Shown in pieces: positions 54,128-62,471 of a stretch of 64,000 nucleotides of DNA. This DNA is from Streptomyces sp. MMG1121 (GTDB taxonomy: Bacteria; Actinomycetota; Actinomycetes; Streptomycetales; Streptomycetaceae). The stretch is from positions 327,335-391,334 of the forward strand of contig NZ_LGDV01000038.1 of the NCBI RefSeq assembly GCF_001280015.1. Direction: 5' to 3'. Numbering within the stretch: the stretch's first letter is position 1; each line of letters starts with the position of its first letter. The translations under genes and the position numbers were made by a program. The notes under the pieces were generated by a model that was not told the DNA's origin, made no database searches, and was given only the letters and a program-made list of their open reading frames with translations.

Positions 54128-55279
54128 ATGCTGGACATCGCCGAGGAGCTGAACCGGTGGGTCGGGCAGGGCCGTGACTTCGCCGTGGCCACCGTGGTGG
54201 CCGTCGGTGGCAGCGCCCCGCGCCAGCCCGGCGCCGCCCTCGCGGTGGACGCCGACGGCACGGCCATCGGATCGGTCTCCGGCGGGTGCGTGGAAGGCGC
54301 CGTGTACGAGCTGTGCCGGCAGGCGCTCGAGGACGGCGAGACCGTGCTCGAACGTTTCGGCTACAGCGACGAGGACGCCTTCGCGGTCGGTCTGACCTGC
54401 GGCGGCATCATCGACATCCTGGTCACACCGGTCCGGGCGGACGGTCCCGCCCGGCCGGTGGTCGCGGCCGCGCTGGCCGCCGCCGCCCGTGGGGAGGCGG
54501 CGGCGGTCGCGCGGATCGTGGACGGCCCGGCCGAACTGCGCGGCCGGGCCCTCCTGGTCCGTCCCGACGGCTCCTGGGAGGGCGGCTTCGGCGCGCATCC
54601 CGAACTGGACCGCACCATCGCCGCCGAGGCCGGCGCCTATCTGGACGCGGGCCGCACCGGCACCCTGGAGATCGGCGAGCAGGGCTCGCGCTGCGGTTCC
54701 CCGCTCACGGTCCTGGTCGAGTCCTCCGTCCCGGCCCCCCGCATGATCGTCTTCGGCGCGATCGACTTCGCCTCGGCACTCGTCCGCGTCGGCAAGTTCC
54801 TCGGCTACCACGTCACCGTGTGCGACGCCCGCCCGGTGTTCGCCACCCGCACCCGCTTCCCCGAGGCCGACGAGCTCGTCGTGGAGTGGCCCCACAAGTA
54901 CCTGGAGCGCACCGACGTCGACAGCCGTACCGTCCTGTGCGTCCTCACCCACGACGCCAAGTTCGACGTGCCGCTGCTGCACCTCGCGCTGCGGCTGCCG
55001 GTCGCCTACGTCGGCGCGATGGGCTCCCGCCGCACCCACGTGGAGCGCAACCAGCGGCTGCGCGACGTCGGCGTCACCGAACTGGAGCTGGCGCGGCTGC
55101 GCTCGCCCATCGGCCTCGACCTCGGCGCCCGTACGCCGGAGGAGACGGCCCTGTCGATCGGCGCGGAGATCGTCGCGAACCGGCGCGGGGGCAGCGGGAT
55201 CTCGCTGACCGGCGCGCACACCCCCATCCACCACGACACGTCGTCCCGGCCCGCGGGGCGGATCGGGTCGGTGGCCTGA
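54128..55279 (+). CDS. xdhC: XdhC/CoxI family molybdenum cofactor maturation factor
   Basis: The 383-residue protein has an N-terminal XdhC domain (ATVVAVGGSAPRQPGAALAV, SVSGGCVEGAVYE) and a C-terminal Rossmann domain (VPAPRMIVFGAIDFASALVR, YVGAMGSRRTHVERNQR). XdhC binds molybdenum cofactor and directs its sulfuration before insertion into xanthine dehydrogenase. It lies 46 bp after the permease and completes the module. Confidence 0.92.
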   Translation: MLDIAEELNRWVGQGRDFAVATVVAVGGSAPRQPGAALAVDADGTAIGSVSGGCVEGAVYELCRQALEDGETVLERFGYSDEDAFAVGLTCGGIIDILVTPVRADGPARPVVAAALAAAARGEAAAVARIVDGPAELRGRALLVRPDGSWEGGFGAHPELDRTIAAEAGAYLDAGRTGTLEIGEQGSRCGSPLTVLVESSVPAPRMIVFGAIDFASALVRVGKFLGYHVTVCDARPVFATRTRFPEADELVVEWPHKYLERTDVDSRTVLCVLTHDAKFDVPLLHLALRLPVAYVGAMGSRRTHVERNQRLRDVGVTELELARLRSPIGLDLGARTPEETALSIGAEIVANRRGGSGISLTGAHTPIHHDTSSRPAGRIGSVA

Positions 55280-55335
55280 GCGGCCCGGGAAAAAGGGTTT
55301 GCGGGGTGGTGCCGCCCCCGTGCTTGCATGGGGGC

Positions 55336-55977
55336 ATGGTGTCCACCGACCGGCTGGCCGCCTTCGCGGCGCTGTCCCTTCTGCTCATCGTGGTGCCCGG
55401 CCCGAGCGTGCTGTTCGTGGTCGGGCGCGCCCTCGCCCACGGCCGCCGGGCCGCGCTGACCACCGTCGTCGGCAACACGCTCGGCGCGTACGTGCTCGTC
55501 GTCGCCGTCGCGCTCGGCATCGGCTCGATCGTGGAGCGCTCGGTCCTCGTCTTCACCGCGCTGAAGCTCGCGGGCGCCGCCTACCTCGTGTACCTCGGCG
55601 TACGGGCCTGGCGGCAACGCGGCTCGCTGCGGGCCGCGTTCGCCGAGCCGGGCGGCCCCGGACACGGCGGTCTGCGCACCTTCGGGGAGGGCTTCGCGGT
55701 CGGCGTGGCCAACCCCAAGACGACGGTGTTCTTCGCCGCGGTGCTGCCACAGTTCGTGGACCCCGGGCAGGGGCACGTCACCGGGCAGATGCTGCTGCTC
55801 GGGCTCCTCTTCAACGCCATCGCACTGGCCTCCGACAGCGTCTGGGGGCTGTCCGCCTCGGCCGCGCGCAGCTGGTTCGCCCGCTCGCCGCGACGGCTGT
55901 CCGCCGTCGGCGGGATCGGGGGGCTGACGATGATCGGGCTGGGGGTCACCGTCGCGGTGACGGGGCGCAAGGACTAA
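55336..55977 (+). CDS. LysE family translocator (amino acid exporter)
   Basis: The 213-residue protein has about six membrane segments and the LysE/RhtB pattern: LLIVVPGPSVLFVVGRALAH at the N-terminus and VGVANPKTTVFFAAVLPQFV in the middle. It probably exports an amino acid or similar small molecule. Its last 4 bp overlap the convergent SRPBCC gene. Confidence 0.9.
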   Translation: MVSTDRLAAFAALSLLLIVVPGPSVLFVVGRALAHGRRAALTTVVGNTLGAYVLVVAVALGIGSIVERSVLVFTALKLAGAAYLVYLGVRAWRQRGSLRAAFAEPGGPGHGGLRTFGEGFAVGVANPKTTVFFAAVLPQFVDPGQGHVTGQMLLLGLLFNAIALASDSVWGLSASAARSWFARSPRRLSAVGGIGGLTMIGLGVTVAVTGRKD

Positions 55978-56429
55978 GGCCTGTCCGGCCGTTGCCGCCG
56001 GAGCAGATGGTTCACGGCTCGGCCGAACATCACCCGTGCCACGCGCTCCAGCACGCCGTCGAAGGCGCGGGGCAGGAAACGTACGCGCAGCTCCTCCCGC
56101 CACACCACCCTGCTACGGCCCCCGGGGCCCGGGCCGACCTCGATCTCCGCCCAGCCCAGGACCGTCCGGCCGCGCTTCTCCAGGCGGCACAAACCGCCCT
56201 CGTCGGCCGTGGGCGGGCGCCAGACCGTGACCTCCATGGTGTCGTCGAAGGCCAGCGGGCCGATGCCGGAGCGGGCCGTGAAGCGCGTGCCCACCCGGGT
56301 CGGCGGGGGCGTGAGCAGCCGGATCCGGGTCAGCGGGACCGCGTCGGCGTGGCGGGGCCACTCGGTGAGCCGGCGCCACGCCTCGTCGAGCGGGAGCGGG
56401 GCCGTACGCGTGAAGGAGAAGGTGGGCAC
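55974..56429 (-). CDS. SRPBCC (polyketide cyclase/START-like) family protein
   Basis: The 151-residue protein has the helix-grip fold: FTRTAPLPLDEAWRRLTEWP, GTRFTARSGIGPLAFDDTME and WREELRVRFLPRAFDGVLER. It could bind a small hydrophobic ligand. No function is predictable. It overlaps the LysE gene by 4 bp at the 3' end. Confidence 0.8.
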   Translation of the reverse strand: MPTFSFTRTAPLPLDEAWRRLTEWPRHADAVPLTRIRLLTPPPTRVGTRFTARSGIGPLAFDDTMEVTVWRPPTADEGGLCRLEKRGRTVLGWAEIEVGPGPGGRSRVVWREELRVRFLPRAFDGVLERVARVMFGRAVNHLLRRQRPDRP

Positions 56430-56484
56430 GGCACGATCGTAGGCAATGCGCTCCGGTCACCTGGGAGTTCGGTCCGGTTCGGCG

Positions 56485-57303
56485 TCAGGGCCGGTACACC
56501 TTGCCCGGTTCCGCCTTGCCGGGCGCCAGCAGCTGAGGAACCGTCACGAAGACGTATCCGCGTTCCTTGAGCGCGTCGATGATGCCGGGCACGGCGGGCA
56601 CGGTGCCGGCGTAGATGTCGTGCAGCAGGATGATCCCGTCCCGCGACGACTGGTCGAGGACGCGCTTCTTGATCAGCGCCGAGTCGGTGGTCGTGTAGTC
56701 CTTGGCGGTCACGCTCCACAGCACCTCCGCCAGGCCCTGCTCCTTGGCGATCTTGTGCACGTTGGCGTTCGTACGGCCCTGCGGCGGCCGCATCAGCGTG
56801 GGCTTGCGGCCGGTGAGGCGCTCGATCGCGTCGTCGGGGCGCTTCAGCTCGTCGCGTATCTGCGCGTCCGGTATCCGCGTCAGGATCTTGTGGTTCCAGG
56901 TGTGGCTCGCCACCTCGTGGCCCTCGGCCGCCATCCGCTTGACCAGCTGCGGATGCTTCTCGATGTGGTTCTTGCCGAGCAGGAAGAAGGTGGCCGGGAC
57001 CTTCTTCTCCTTGAGGATGTCGAGCAGCTTCGCGGAGTTCTCGCTGGGTCCCGCGTCGAAGGTGAGCGCGATGCACTTGGACTGGCGGCAGTCGACGGTG
57101 CCGAACTTCGCCGGTGCCCCCTTCGTGGCCGCGGCCCGCACGGCACTCGGCGCGGTCGTGTCGACCTGGGCGCAGCCGGCCAGCGTGAACGCCAGGCAGG
57201 CGGCGGCCGAGGCGAGCACGGCCGGACGCAACCTCCGGGCACTCTCGCGCATCTTTCCAGGCACACGCTTCGTCGTCGGGATCTTGTCGGTCGAAAGAGG
57301 CAT
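56485..57303 (-). CDS. polysaccharide deacetylase (NodB-type) lipoprotein
   Basis: The 272-residue protein has a lipoprotein signal with lipobox LAGC (SAAACLAFTLAGC) and a NodB deacetylase domain. Motif 1 is LTFDAGPS (Ala replaces the second Asp), motif 2 is HTWNH, motif 3 is RPPQGRTN and motif 5 is ILLHDI. It should remove acetyl groups from cell-wall or extracellular polysaccharide while anchored to the membrane. ATG 57303 is used here; ATG 57252 would give a more compact signal peptide. A 21-bp palindrome lies just upstream. Confidence 0.88.
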   Translation of the reverse strand: MPLSTDKIPTTKRVPGKMRESARRLRPAVLASAAACLAFTLAGCAQVDTTAPSAVRAAATKGAPAKFGTVDCRQSKCIALTFDAGPSENSAKLLDILKEKKVPATFFLLGKNHIEKHPQLVKRMAAEGHEVASHTWNHKILTRIPDAQIRDELKRPDDAIERLTGRKPTLMRPPQGRTNANVHKIAKEQGLAEVLWSVTAKDYTTTDSALIKKRVLDQSSRDGIILLHDIYAGTVPAVPGIIDALKERGYVFVTVPQLLAPGKAEPGKVYRP

Positions 57304-57309
57304 ATGCAG

Positions 57310-57330
57310 ACTATACACTCGGTGTATAGT
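57310..57330. promoter_or_regulatory. palindrome overlapping divergent -10 sequences
   Basis: ACTATACAC and GTGTATAGT are perfect 9-bp arms around TCG. Each strand reads TATAGT, a -10-like hexamer, inside the palindrome. It sits between the deacetylase (minus) and phosphoribosyltransferase (plus) genes, so one regulator bound here could control both. Confidence 0.65.
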
Positions 57331-57432
57331 GGTGTTCGCGTCGCCGGCGCCCCGGGCCCTGAGCCTCCACAGCACCTCGACCTTCACCGCCGTAGCACCA
57401 TGGAGGAGGGGCTGCGCGGAGGAGGACCAGCC

Positions 57433-58074
57433 ATGCGCTTCCGGGATCGGGCCGAAGCCGGGCGGGAACTGGCCGGACTGCTGGTCGGCCTGTGTGCGCG
57501 GGAGGACCTCGCCGACCCCCTCGTGCTCGCGCTGCCCCGCGGTGGCATCGCCGTCGCCGAGCCGGTCGCCCGCGCCCTCGGCGCCCCGCTCGACGTGCTC
57601 GTCGTCCGCAAGATCGGTGCGCCGCACCACGAGGAGTTCGCCGTCGGCGCCCTCGCCGCCGACGACCCGCCCCTCTTCGACGCCGGCACACTCGCGATGC
57701 TCGGCCTGACCGAGGAGTCCATGGCTCCCGCGGTCGAGCGCGAGCGGCGGGAGCTGCGCCGCCGCGAGGAGCGCTACCGCGGCGACCGCCCGCCCCCGGA
57801 CCCGGCCGGCCGCACCGTGATCGTGGTCGACGACGGACTGGCCACCGGAGCCACCGCCCGCGCCGCGCTGCGGCACGTCCGGCGCCGCAACCCCGCGCAC
57901 CTCGTCCTCGCCGTACCCGTCGGCGCCCCCGACTCGGTGGACCTGCTCGCCGGCGAGGCCGACACGGTCCTGTGCCCGCACCGGCCGGTCGGCTTCGCCG
58001 CCGTCGGCCAGTGGTACGAGGACTTCGAGCAGCTCACCGACGCACAGGTGCTCGCCGCGCTGCACGCGCGCTGA
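57433..58074 (+). CDS. phosphoribosyltransferase family protein
   Basis: The 213-residue protein starts at ATG 57433 with GGAGGAGG 7 bp upstream. The PRPP-binding loop is VIVVDDGLATGATARAA. The N-terminus (LALPRGGIAVAEPVARALGA, VVRKIGAPHHEEFAVGA) matches the stand-alone PRTase family often found with erythromycin-esterase or stress genes. It need not be a purine salvage enzyme. Its promoter shares the palindrome with the deacetylase gene. Confidence 0.85.
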   Translation: MRFRDRAEAGRELAGLLVGLCAREDLADPLVLALPRGGIAVAEPVARALGAPLDVLVVRKIGAPHHEEFAVGALAADDPPLFDAGTLAMLGLTEESMAPAVERERRELRRREERYRGDRPPPDPAGRTVIVVDDGLATGATARAALRHVRRRNPAHLVLAVPVGAPDSVDLLAGEADTVLCPHRPVGFAAVGQWYEDFEQLTDAQVLAALHAR

Positions 58075-58182
58075 GGAACGCGCACCGAGTGGGAGGACCG
58101 CCCCCGCCGGTGCGCGGGCACAGCAGCCGTCCCTCGGTCGCCCCGGTCCCCGCGCCTCGGCAACGCCCTCGTGCACACCAGT

Positions 58183-58199
58183 AGTACCGGACCGGTACT
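58183..58199. promoter_or_regulatory. palindrome before the trypsin-kinase-VWA operon
   Basis: AGTACCGG and CCGGTACT form perfect 8-bp arms around a single A, 19 bp before the first start codon. It resembles a TetR-type operator. No regulator gene is adjacent. Confidence 0.6.
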
Positions 58200-58217
58200 C
58201 GGAGTAACCTCGGGGCC

Positions 58218-60110
58218 ATGACGCGCACGGGGGAGCGAGCCGTCACATCGCGGTTACGGACGCCGTCCTGGATCGCCCGCATCGAGGCGCCGGACGGGCG
58301 GGTCCTCGGTGCGGGGGTGCTGCTCGCCCCCGACCGGGTGCTCACCGCCGCCCACGTCGCCGGGCCCGGCCGCCGCTACGCCGTCCGCCTGGTCGGAGTC
58401 CCCGGCCTCGCCGCCGTACCCGCCACGGTCCGCGAGGACGAGCACGTGCCCCTGCGCAAGGACGCCTTCGGCGACCGCAGCGGCGACCTCGCCCTGCTGC
58501 GCCTGGCCGAACCGCTGCCCGCCCCGCACACCACCCGGCTCTACCGGCTCGCCGCCCCGCACGGACCGGTGAGCATGTACGGCTTCCCGGACGGAGACGA
58601 CGGCGGCCGCTGGCACGGCGCCACGCTGGTCGCCGCCCGTGGCCGGGACAGCCAGGTGCAGTTGCGCCCGCTGAGCCCGGGCGAGCTGGCCGCGCCCGGC
58701 TTCAGCGGCGGGGGAGTGATCGACCACGCCACCGACCAGGTCATCGGGATCGTGCTCAGCGTGGACCGGGGGCCGGGCTCCGCCTTCAGCTACATGAGCC
58801 CGACCGAGACCATCCTCAGCCATCTGCCGCAGGTCGCCGCCTGGACCGACGGCGCCGAGGCCGTCGACCCCCGGCTGCGCACCGGCGCACCGGGCAGCGC
58901 CGGGGCGCTCGACGTGCCGTTCGCCACCGAACTCGCCTCCTGGTTCCGGGGCGAGGGCTGGCCGGTCCTCGTCACCGTCGTCCCCGCCCGCAGCGACCGC
59001 GCCTGGACCCTGAACCGGGCCGTCACGCTCGCCGACCGCGAGCTGCGCACCGACCGGAACACCAGCGTCTTCAGCCACGACCCGCCCGAGACCGTGCCGC
59101 CGGCCGGGGCCCACGATCTCGCCCTGGAGGTCAAGGGGCTCACGGCCGCCGAGGTCATGGACCGTGTCGCCGCCCGCCTGGGCATCCGCGACGACCCCCG
59201 GCCCGAACGGCTCGGCGCCCTGCGCGTCCCGCTCGCCGCCGTGCTGGTCGGTGTCGACCAGGCCGCCGAACCCGGCGCCCTGCTCGGCCTGCTGGACCGG
59301 CTCGCCCGGCAGGGAGCCCGGCTGCTGCTGGTCTTCCGCCGCCGGGGGGAGCGCGCCGACCAGGCCGCCGAGTCCCTCGTGGGCCGCCCGCTGCACGACC
59401 GCTGGTCCCGGCTGCACGCCGAACTGGACCGGATCGTAGAGGAGTTGGGCCCCGCCCTCGACCGGCTCCGGGACCGGGTGCTGCCCACCCCCGGCACCCG
59501 GCCGCTGGTCGCACAGGCCGAGGGCGGGGTACGGCGCACCCGGATGCTGCGCGCCTGGGTCGCCCACACCCCGGAACGCGAGCGCGAACCCGCCCGCGCC
59601 GACCTGCTGTTCACCTTCGAGCACGCCGTCGACCGCCGCCGGCAGCGCCTGGAACAGGCGATCGGCCTCCTCGACGCCCGCCTGCACCGCCGCGAGGAAC
59701 TCCTCGGCCGGGTCAGCGCCGAGTGGCCGCTGTGCCGACAGCGGGCCGCGGGTTCGCCGTCGGGTGGGCTGGGCCCACCTGGTGGGCCGACGGGAAACCC
59801 GCCCGATGGATCGGGCGGAACCGGCGTACCTGACGTGCCGGGTGAACCACGGTCGGCCGATGACCCCGGGGACCGGCTGATGGAGGCGTACCGGCTCTAC
59901 GAACACGCGCTGTCCGTCCTCCGCCACACCCCCTGCGACATCGAGCGCGCGGAAGTGGCCGTCGAACACTTCGTCACCTTCTGCTCGGGCCCGGGGAACG
60001 CGAGCACGGAACCCGGCCCTGCGGATCCCGGAAGTCCGGCACCCGCCCCGCCGCTCCCGGCCCGCGCCCACCCCACCTCCAGCGACCCCGGAGAGGAGAG
60101 TCTCCCGTGA
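58218..60110 (+). CDS. trypsin-like serine protease domain protein
   Basis: The 630-residue protein has a trypsin-like fold in residues about 15-215: His46 (TAAHV), Asp90 (SGDLALLRL) and Ser163 (GFSGGG) form the triad. No signal peptide is seen, so it acts in the cytoplasm. Residues about 225-480 form a second domain (ELASWFRGEGWPVLVTVVPA, LGALRVPLAAVLVGVDQAAE, RLLLVFRRRGERADQA) that I cannot name. The C-terminal third is helical, interrupted by a Gly/Pro-rich linker. Its stop overlaps the kinase start by 4 bp (GTGA). Cytoplasmic trypsin-like proteins in such operons usually have signalling or surveillance roles. Confidence 0.8.
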   Translation: MTRTGERAVTSRLRTPSWIARIEAPDGRVLGAGVLLAPDRVLTAAHVAGPGRRYAVRLVGVPGLAAVPATVREDEHVPLRKDAFGDRSGDLALLRLAEPLPAPHTTRLYRLAAPHGPVSMYGFPDGDDGGRWHGATLVAARGRDSQVQLRPLSPGELAAPGFSGGGVIDHATDQVIGIVLSVDRGPGSAFSYMSPTETILSHLPQVAAWTDGAEAVDPRLRTGAPGSAGALDVPFATELASWFRGEGWPVLVTVVPARSDRAWTLNRAVTLADRELRTDRNTSVFSHDPPETVPPAGAHDLALEVKGLTAAEVMDRVAARLGIRDDPRPERLGALRVPLAAVLVGVDQAAEPGALLGLLDRLARQGARLLLVFRRRGERADQAAESLVGRPLHDRWSRLHAELDRIVEELGPALDRLRDRVLPTPGTRPLVAQAEGGVRRTRMLRAWVAHTPEREREPARADLLFTFEHAVDRRRQRLEQAIGLLDARLHRREELLGRVSAEWPLCRQRAAGSPSGGLGPPGGPTGNPPDGSGGTGVPDVPGEPRSADDPGDRLMEAYRLYEHALSVLRHTPCDIERAEVAVEHFVTFCSGPGNASTEPGPADPGSPAPAPPLPARAHPTSSDPGEESLP

Positions 60111-62425
60111 CCTCATGCGTCCGGCCCGGCTGCGCGGGGCACATCATGGGGACCGGTTACTGCGACACCTGTGGTCACCGGCACAGCGAGCCGTCTGCCG
60201 AGCCGCTCGCGCGGGCACGCGGTGAGCTGTCGGGGCCGTCCGGCGGCGGTGCTGAGGAGAGCCCCGGGCCACCGGCCGTGCAGGTCGTCGCCGGGGTCGG
60301 GGAACTGGACCAGCACGGGCTGGTCGTCCTGCCCGACGTACCCGTGCCCGACGACGTCCTCGTGGCGGACCCGCGCCCGCCCACCGGCGGCCGGCGCTGC
60401 GGGGCGAACGGCTGCACCATGACCGTCGGGATCGGCTACGGCGGCCAGCCCGCCCGCGCCACCGGCCGCTGCCCCCGCTGCGGCACGTCCTACTCCTTCC
60501 TGCCCCAGCTGGACCGGGGCGATGTGGTCGCCGACCACTACCGCGTCCTCGGCTGTCTCGCCCGCGGCGGTCTCGGCTGGATCCATCTCGCCGAGGACAC
60601 GCGTGCCGACGGCCACCGGGTCGTCCTCAAGGGCCAGATCAACGTCCACGACGCGCTCGCCCGCCGCAACGCCGTGGAGGAACGCCGTTCCCTGACCGAC
60701 CTGCACCACCCCGACATCGTCCGCATCATCACCTACGCCGAGCACCGCCCCTCCGGCCGCCCGTCCACCGGCTACCTGGTCATGGACTACATCGGCGGCC
60801 GCTCCCTGCAACAGCTCTTCGACGCCGACGACGCCGAGCGGATCTTCCACGGCCGCCCCCGCCTCGACCACGTCCTCACCTACGGCTGCAAGATCCTCGG
60901 GGCCCTGCGCTACATGCACGAACGCGGCCTGCTCTACTGCGACATGAAGCCCGCCAACGTCATCCACTTCGGCCGGGCCGTCAAGGTCATCGACCTCGGT
61001 GCGGTCCGCGCGATCGGCGACCGTACCTCCGCCTACGTCTACACGGCCACGTTCGCCCCGCCCAAGGAGGAGATCGACCGGCGCGGCTGGCACGTCGACA
61101 GCGACCTCTACACCGTCGGCATGACCCTCCAGGCCCTGGCCCGCGGTGTCGAACCGGCCCGCGGGCTCGCCCCCGACTCCTTCCGCCGGATCATCGACCG
61201 CGCCACCCACGCCGAACCCGCCGCCCGGTTCCGCTCGGCAGCCGAGATGTCCCGTCAACTCTGGGAAGTACTACGGGAGTTCCGCTCGCTCCAGTTCGGC
61301 GAGCAGCTGCCGGAGAGCTCCACCCGGTTCCGCGCCACCGGTGCCAGCCTCGACGCCGGGCTCGGCGCGATCCCGGCCCTGGACCACTGGACCCTGCGCC
61401 CCGGCGCACGCCCCGACGGCCTGGACGTCTCCCCGCCCGCCGCCCCCGAGGTCGCCGGCGCCCTGCCGGAACCGGTGCCCGACCCCGACGACGGCGCCGC
61501 CCTGCTGCTGGACACCTTCTCGCCCGATGCCCCCGACCAGGTCGCCCGGCAGTGGACCCGCGAATCCCGCCTCGGCACCCCCGAGACCGCACTGTGGCTG
61601 TGCCGTGCCTACCTCCGGCGCGGCGAGCAGCAGCAGGCCGAGAACTGGCTCGCCGAGGCCGAGACCCAGCTCGGCGAACGTGCCGCCGGGCACGACTGGC
61701 GCATCGCCTGGCACCGCGGCGTCCTCCACCTCAGCATGGGCGAAGTCCCGCAGGCCGACATCCATTTCGACACCGTCCACCGCGCCCTGCCCGGCGAGTA
61801 CGTCCCCAAACTGGCCCTCGGCTACTGCGCGGAGCACGCGGCCGGACAGCCCACCGGGGACGACGGCACCGGCACCGGCGAAGACCGGTCCGGGCAGCGC
61901 GTCGCCCGCGCCATGCGCTTCTACGAGGCCGTCTGGAAACGGGACTTCGCACACACCGCTGCCGCGTTCGGGCTGGCCCGGGGGCATCTGGCCGGCGGTG
62001 ACCGGGATGCCGCCGTCCGCGTCCTCGACGACGTACCCGCCACCTCCCGCCACCACGACGCCGCCCGGATCGCGGCCGTACGCGTCCGCGCCGGTCTTCT
62101 GCACGGCCGCCCGCCCGCACCGGCCGACCTGCGGGACGCGGCCCGGCGGCTGCCCGGGCTGGGCCTGGACGGCGGCGCCGCCGACGGCGAGTCACGGGCC
62201 CGGCTGGCCGCCGAGGTCCGCGAGAACGCCCTGCACGGCCGGCCCGGGCCGGGCTGGGGACCCGAGTTCCCCGCCGGCGATCTGCTCGGACCCGGAGACG
62301 AGAACAGCCTGCGCGACCTGCTGGAGCACTCCTTGCGGCAGCTGGCCGCGCAGGCCCGCACCGCCGCGGAGCACGGCCGGCTGCTCGACCTGGCCCACGC
62401 GGTCCGGCCGGTCACCACCTTCTGA
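60107..62425 (+). CDS. PknG-like serine/threonine protein kinase
   Basis: The 772-residue cytoplasmic kinase has N-terminal zinc sites (C4, C9, C19, C22, and a rubredoxin-like set C98, C103, C122, C125). The kinase domain runs from about 145 to 400: glycine loop LARGGLGWIHLAED, Lys175 in VVLKGQ, catalytic Asp279/Lys281/Asn284 in YCDMKPANVI and Asp296 in VIDLGAVR. A long C-terminal TPR-like region follows. This order (redox-type metal site, kinase, TPR) is that of mycobacterial PknG. It begins with GTG overlapping the protease stop. Substrates are unknown. Confidence 0.92.
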   Translation: MTSCVRPGCAGHIMGTGYCDTCGHRHSEPSAEPLARARGELSGPSGGGAEESPGPPAVQVVAGVGELDQHGLVVLPDVPVPDDVLVADPRPPTGGRRCGANGCTMTVGIGYGGQPARATGRCPRCGTSYSFLPQLDRGDVVADHYRVLGCLARGGLGWIHLAEDTRADGHRVVLKGQINVHDALARRNAVEERRSLTDLHHPDIVRIITYAEHRPSGRPSTGYLVMDYIGGRSLQQLFDADDAERIFHGRPRLDHVLTYGCKILGALRYMHERGLLYCDMKPANVIHFGRAVKVIDLGAVRAIGDRTSAYVYTATFAPPKEEIDRRGWHVDSDLYTVGMTLQALARGVEPARGLAPDSFRRIIDRATHAEPAARFRSAAEMSRQLWEVLREFRSLQFGEQLPESSTRFRATGASLDAGLGAIPALDHWTLRPGARPDGLDVSPPAAPEVAGALPEPVPDPDDGAALLLDTFSPDAPDQVARQWTRESRLGTPETALWLCRAYLRRGEQQQAENWLAEAETQLGERAAGHDWRIAWHRGVLHLSMGEVPQADIHFDTVHRALPGEYVPKLALGYCAEHAAGQPTGDDGTGTGEDRSGQRVARAMRFYEAVWKRDFAHTAAAFGLARGHLAGGDRDAAVRVLDDVPATSRHHDAARIAAVRVRAGLLHGRPPAPADLRDAARRLPGLGLDGGAADGESRARLAAEVRENALHGRPGPGWGPEFPAGDLLGPGDENSLRDLLEHSLRQLAAQARTAAEHGRLLDLAHAVRPVTTF

Positions 62426-62471
62426 CCGCTTCCGACGAGAACGCCCGCGACCAGCATGGGGGACGACGACG

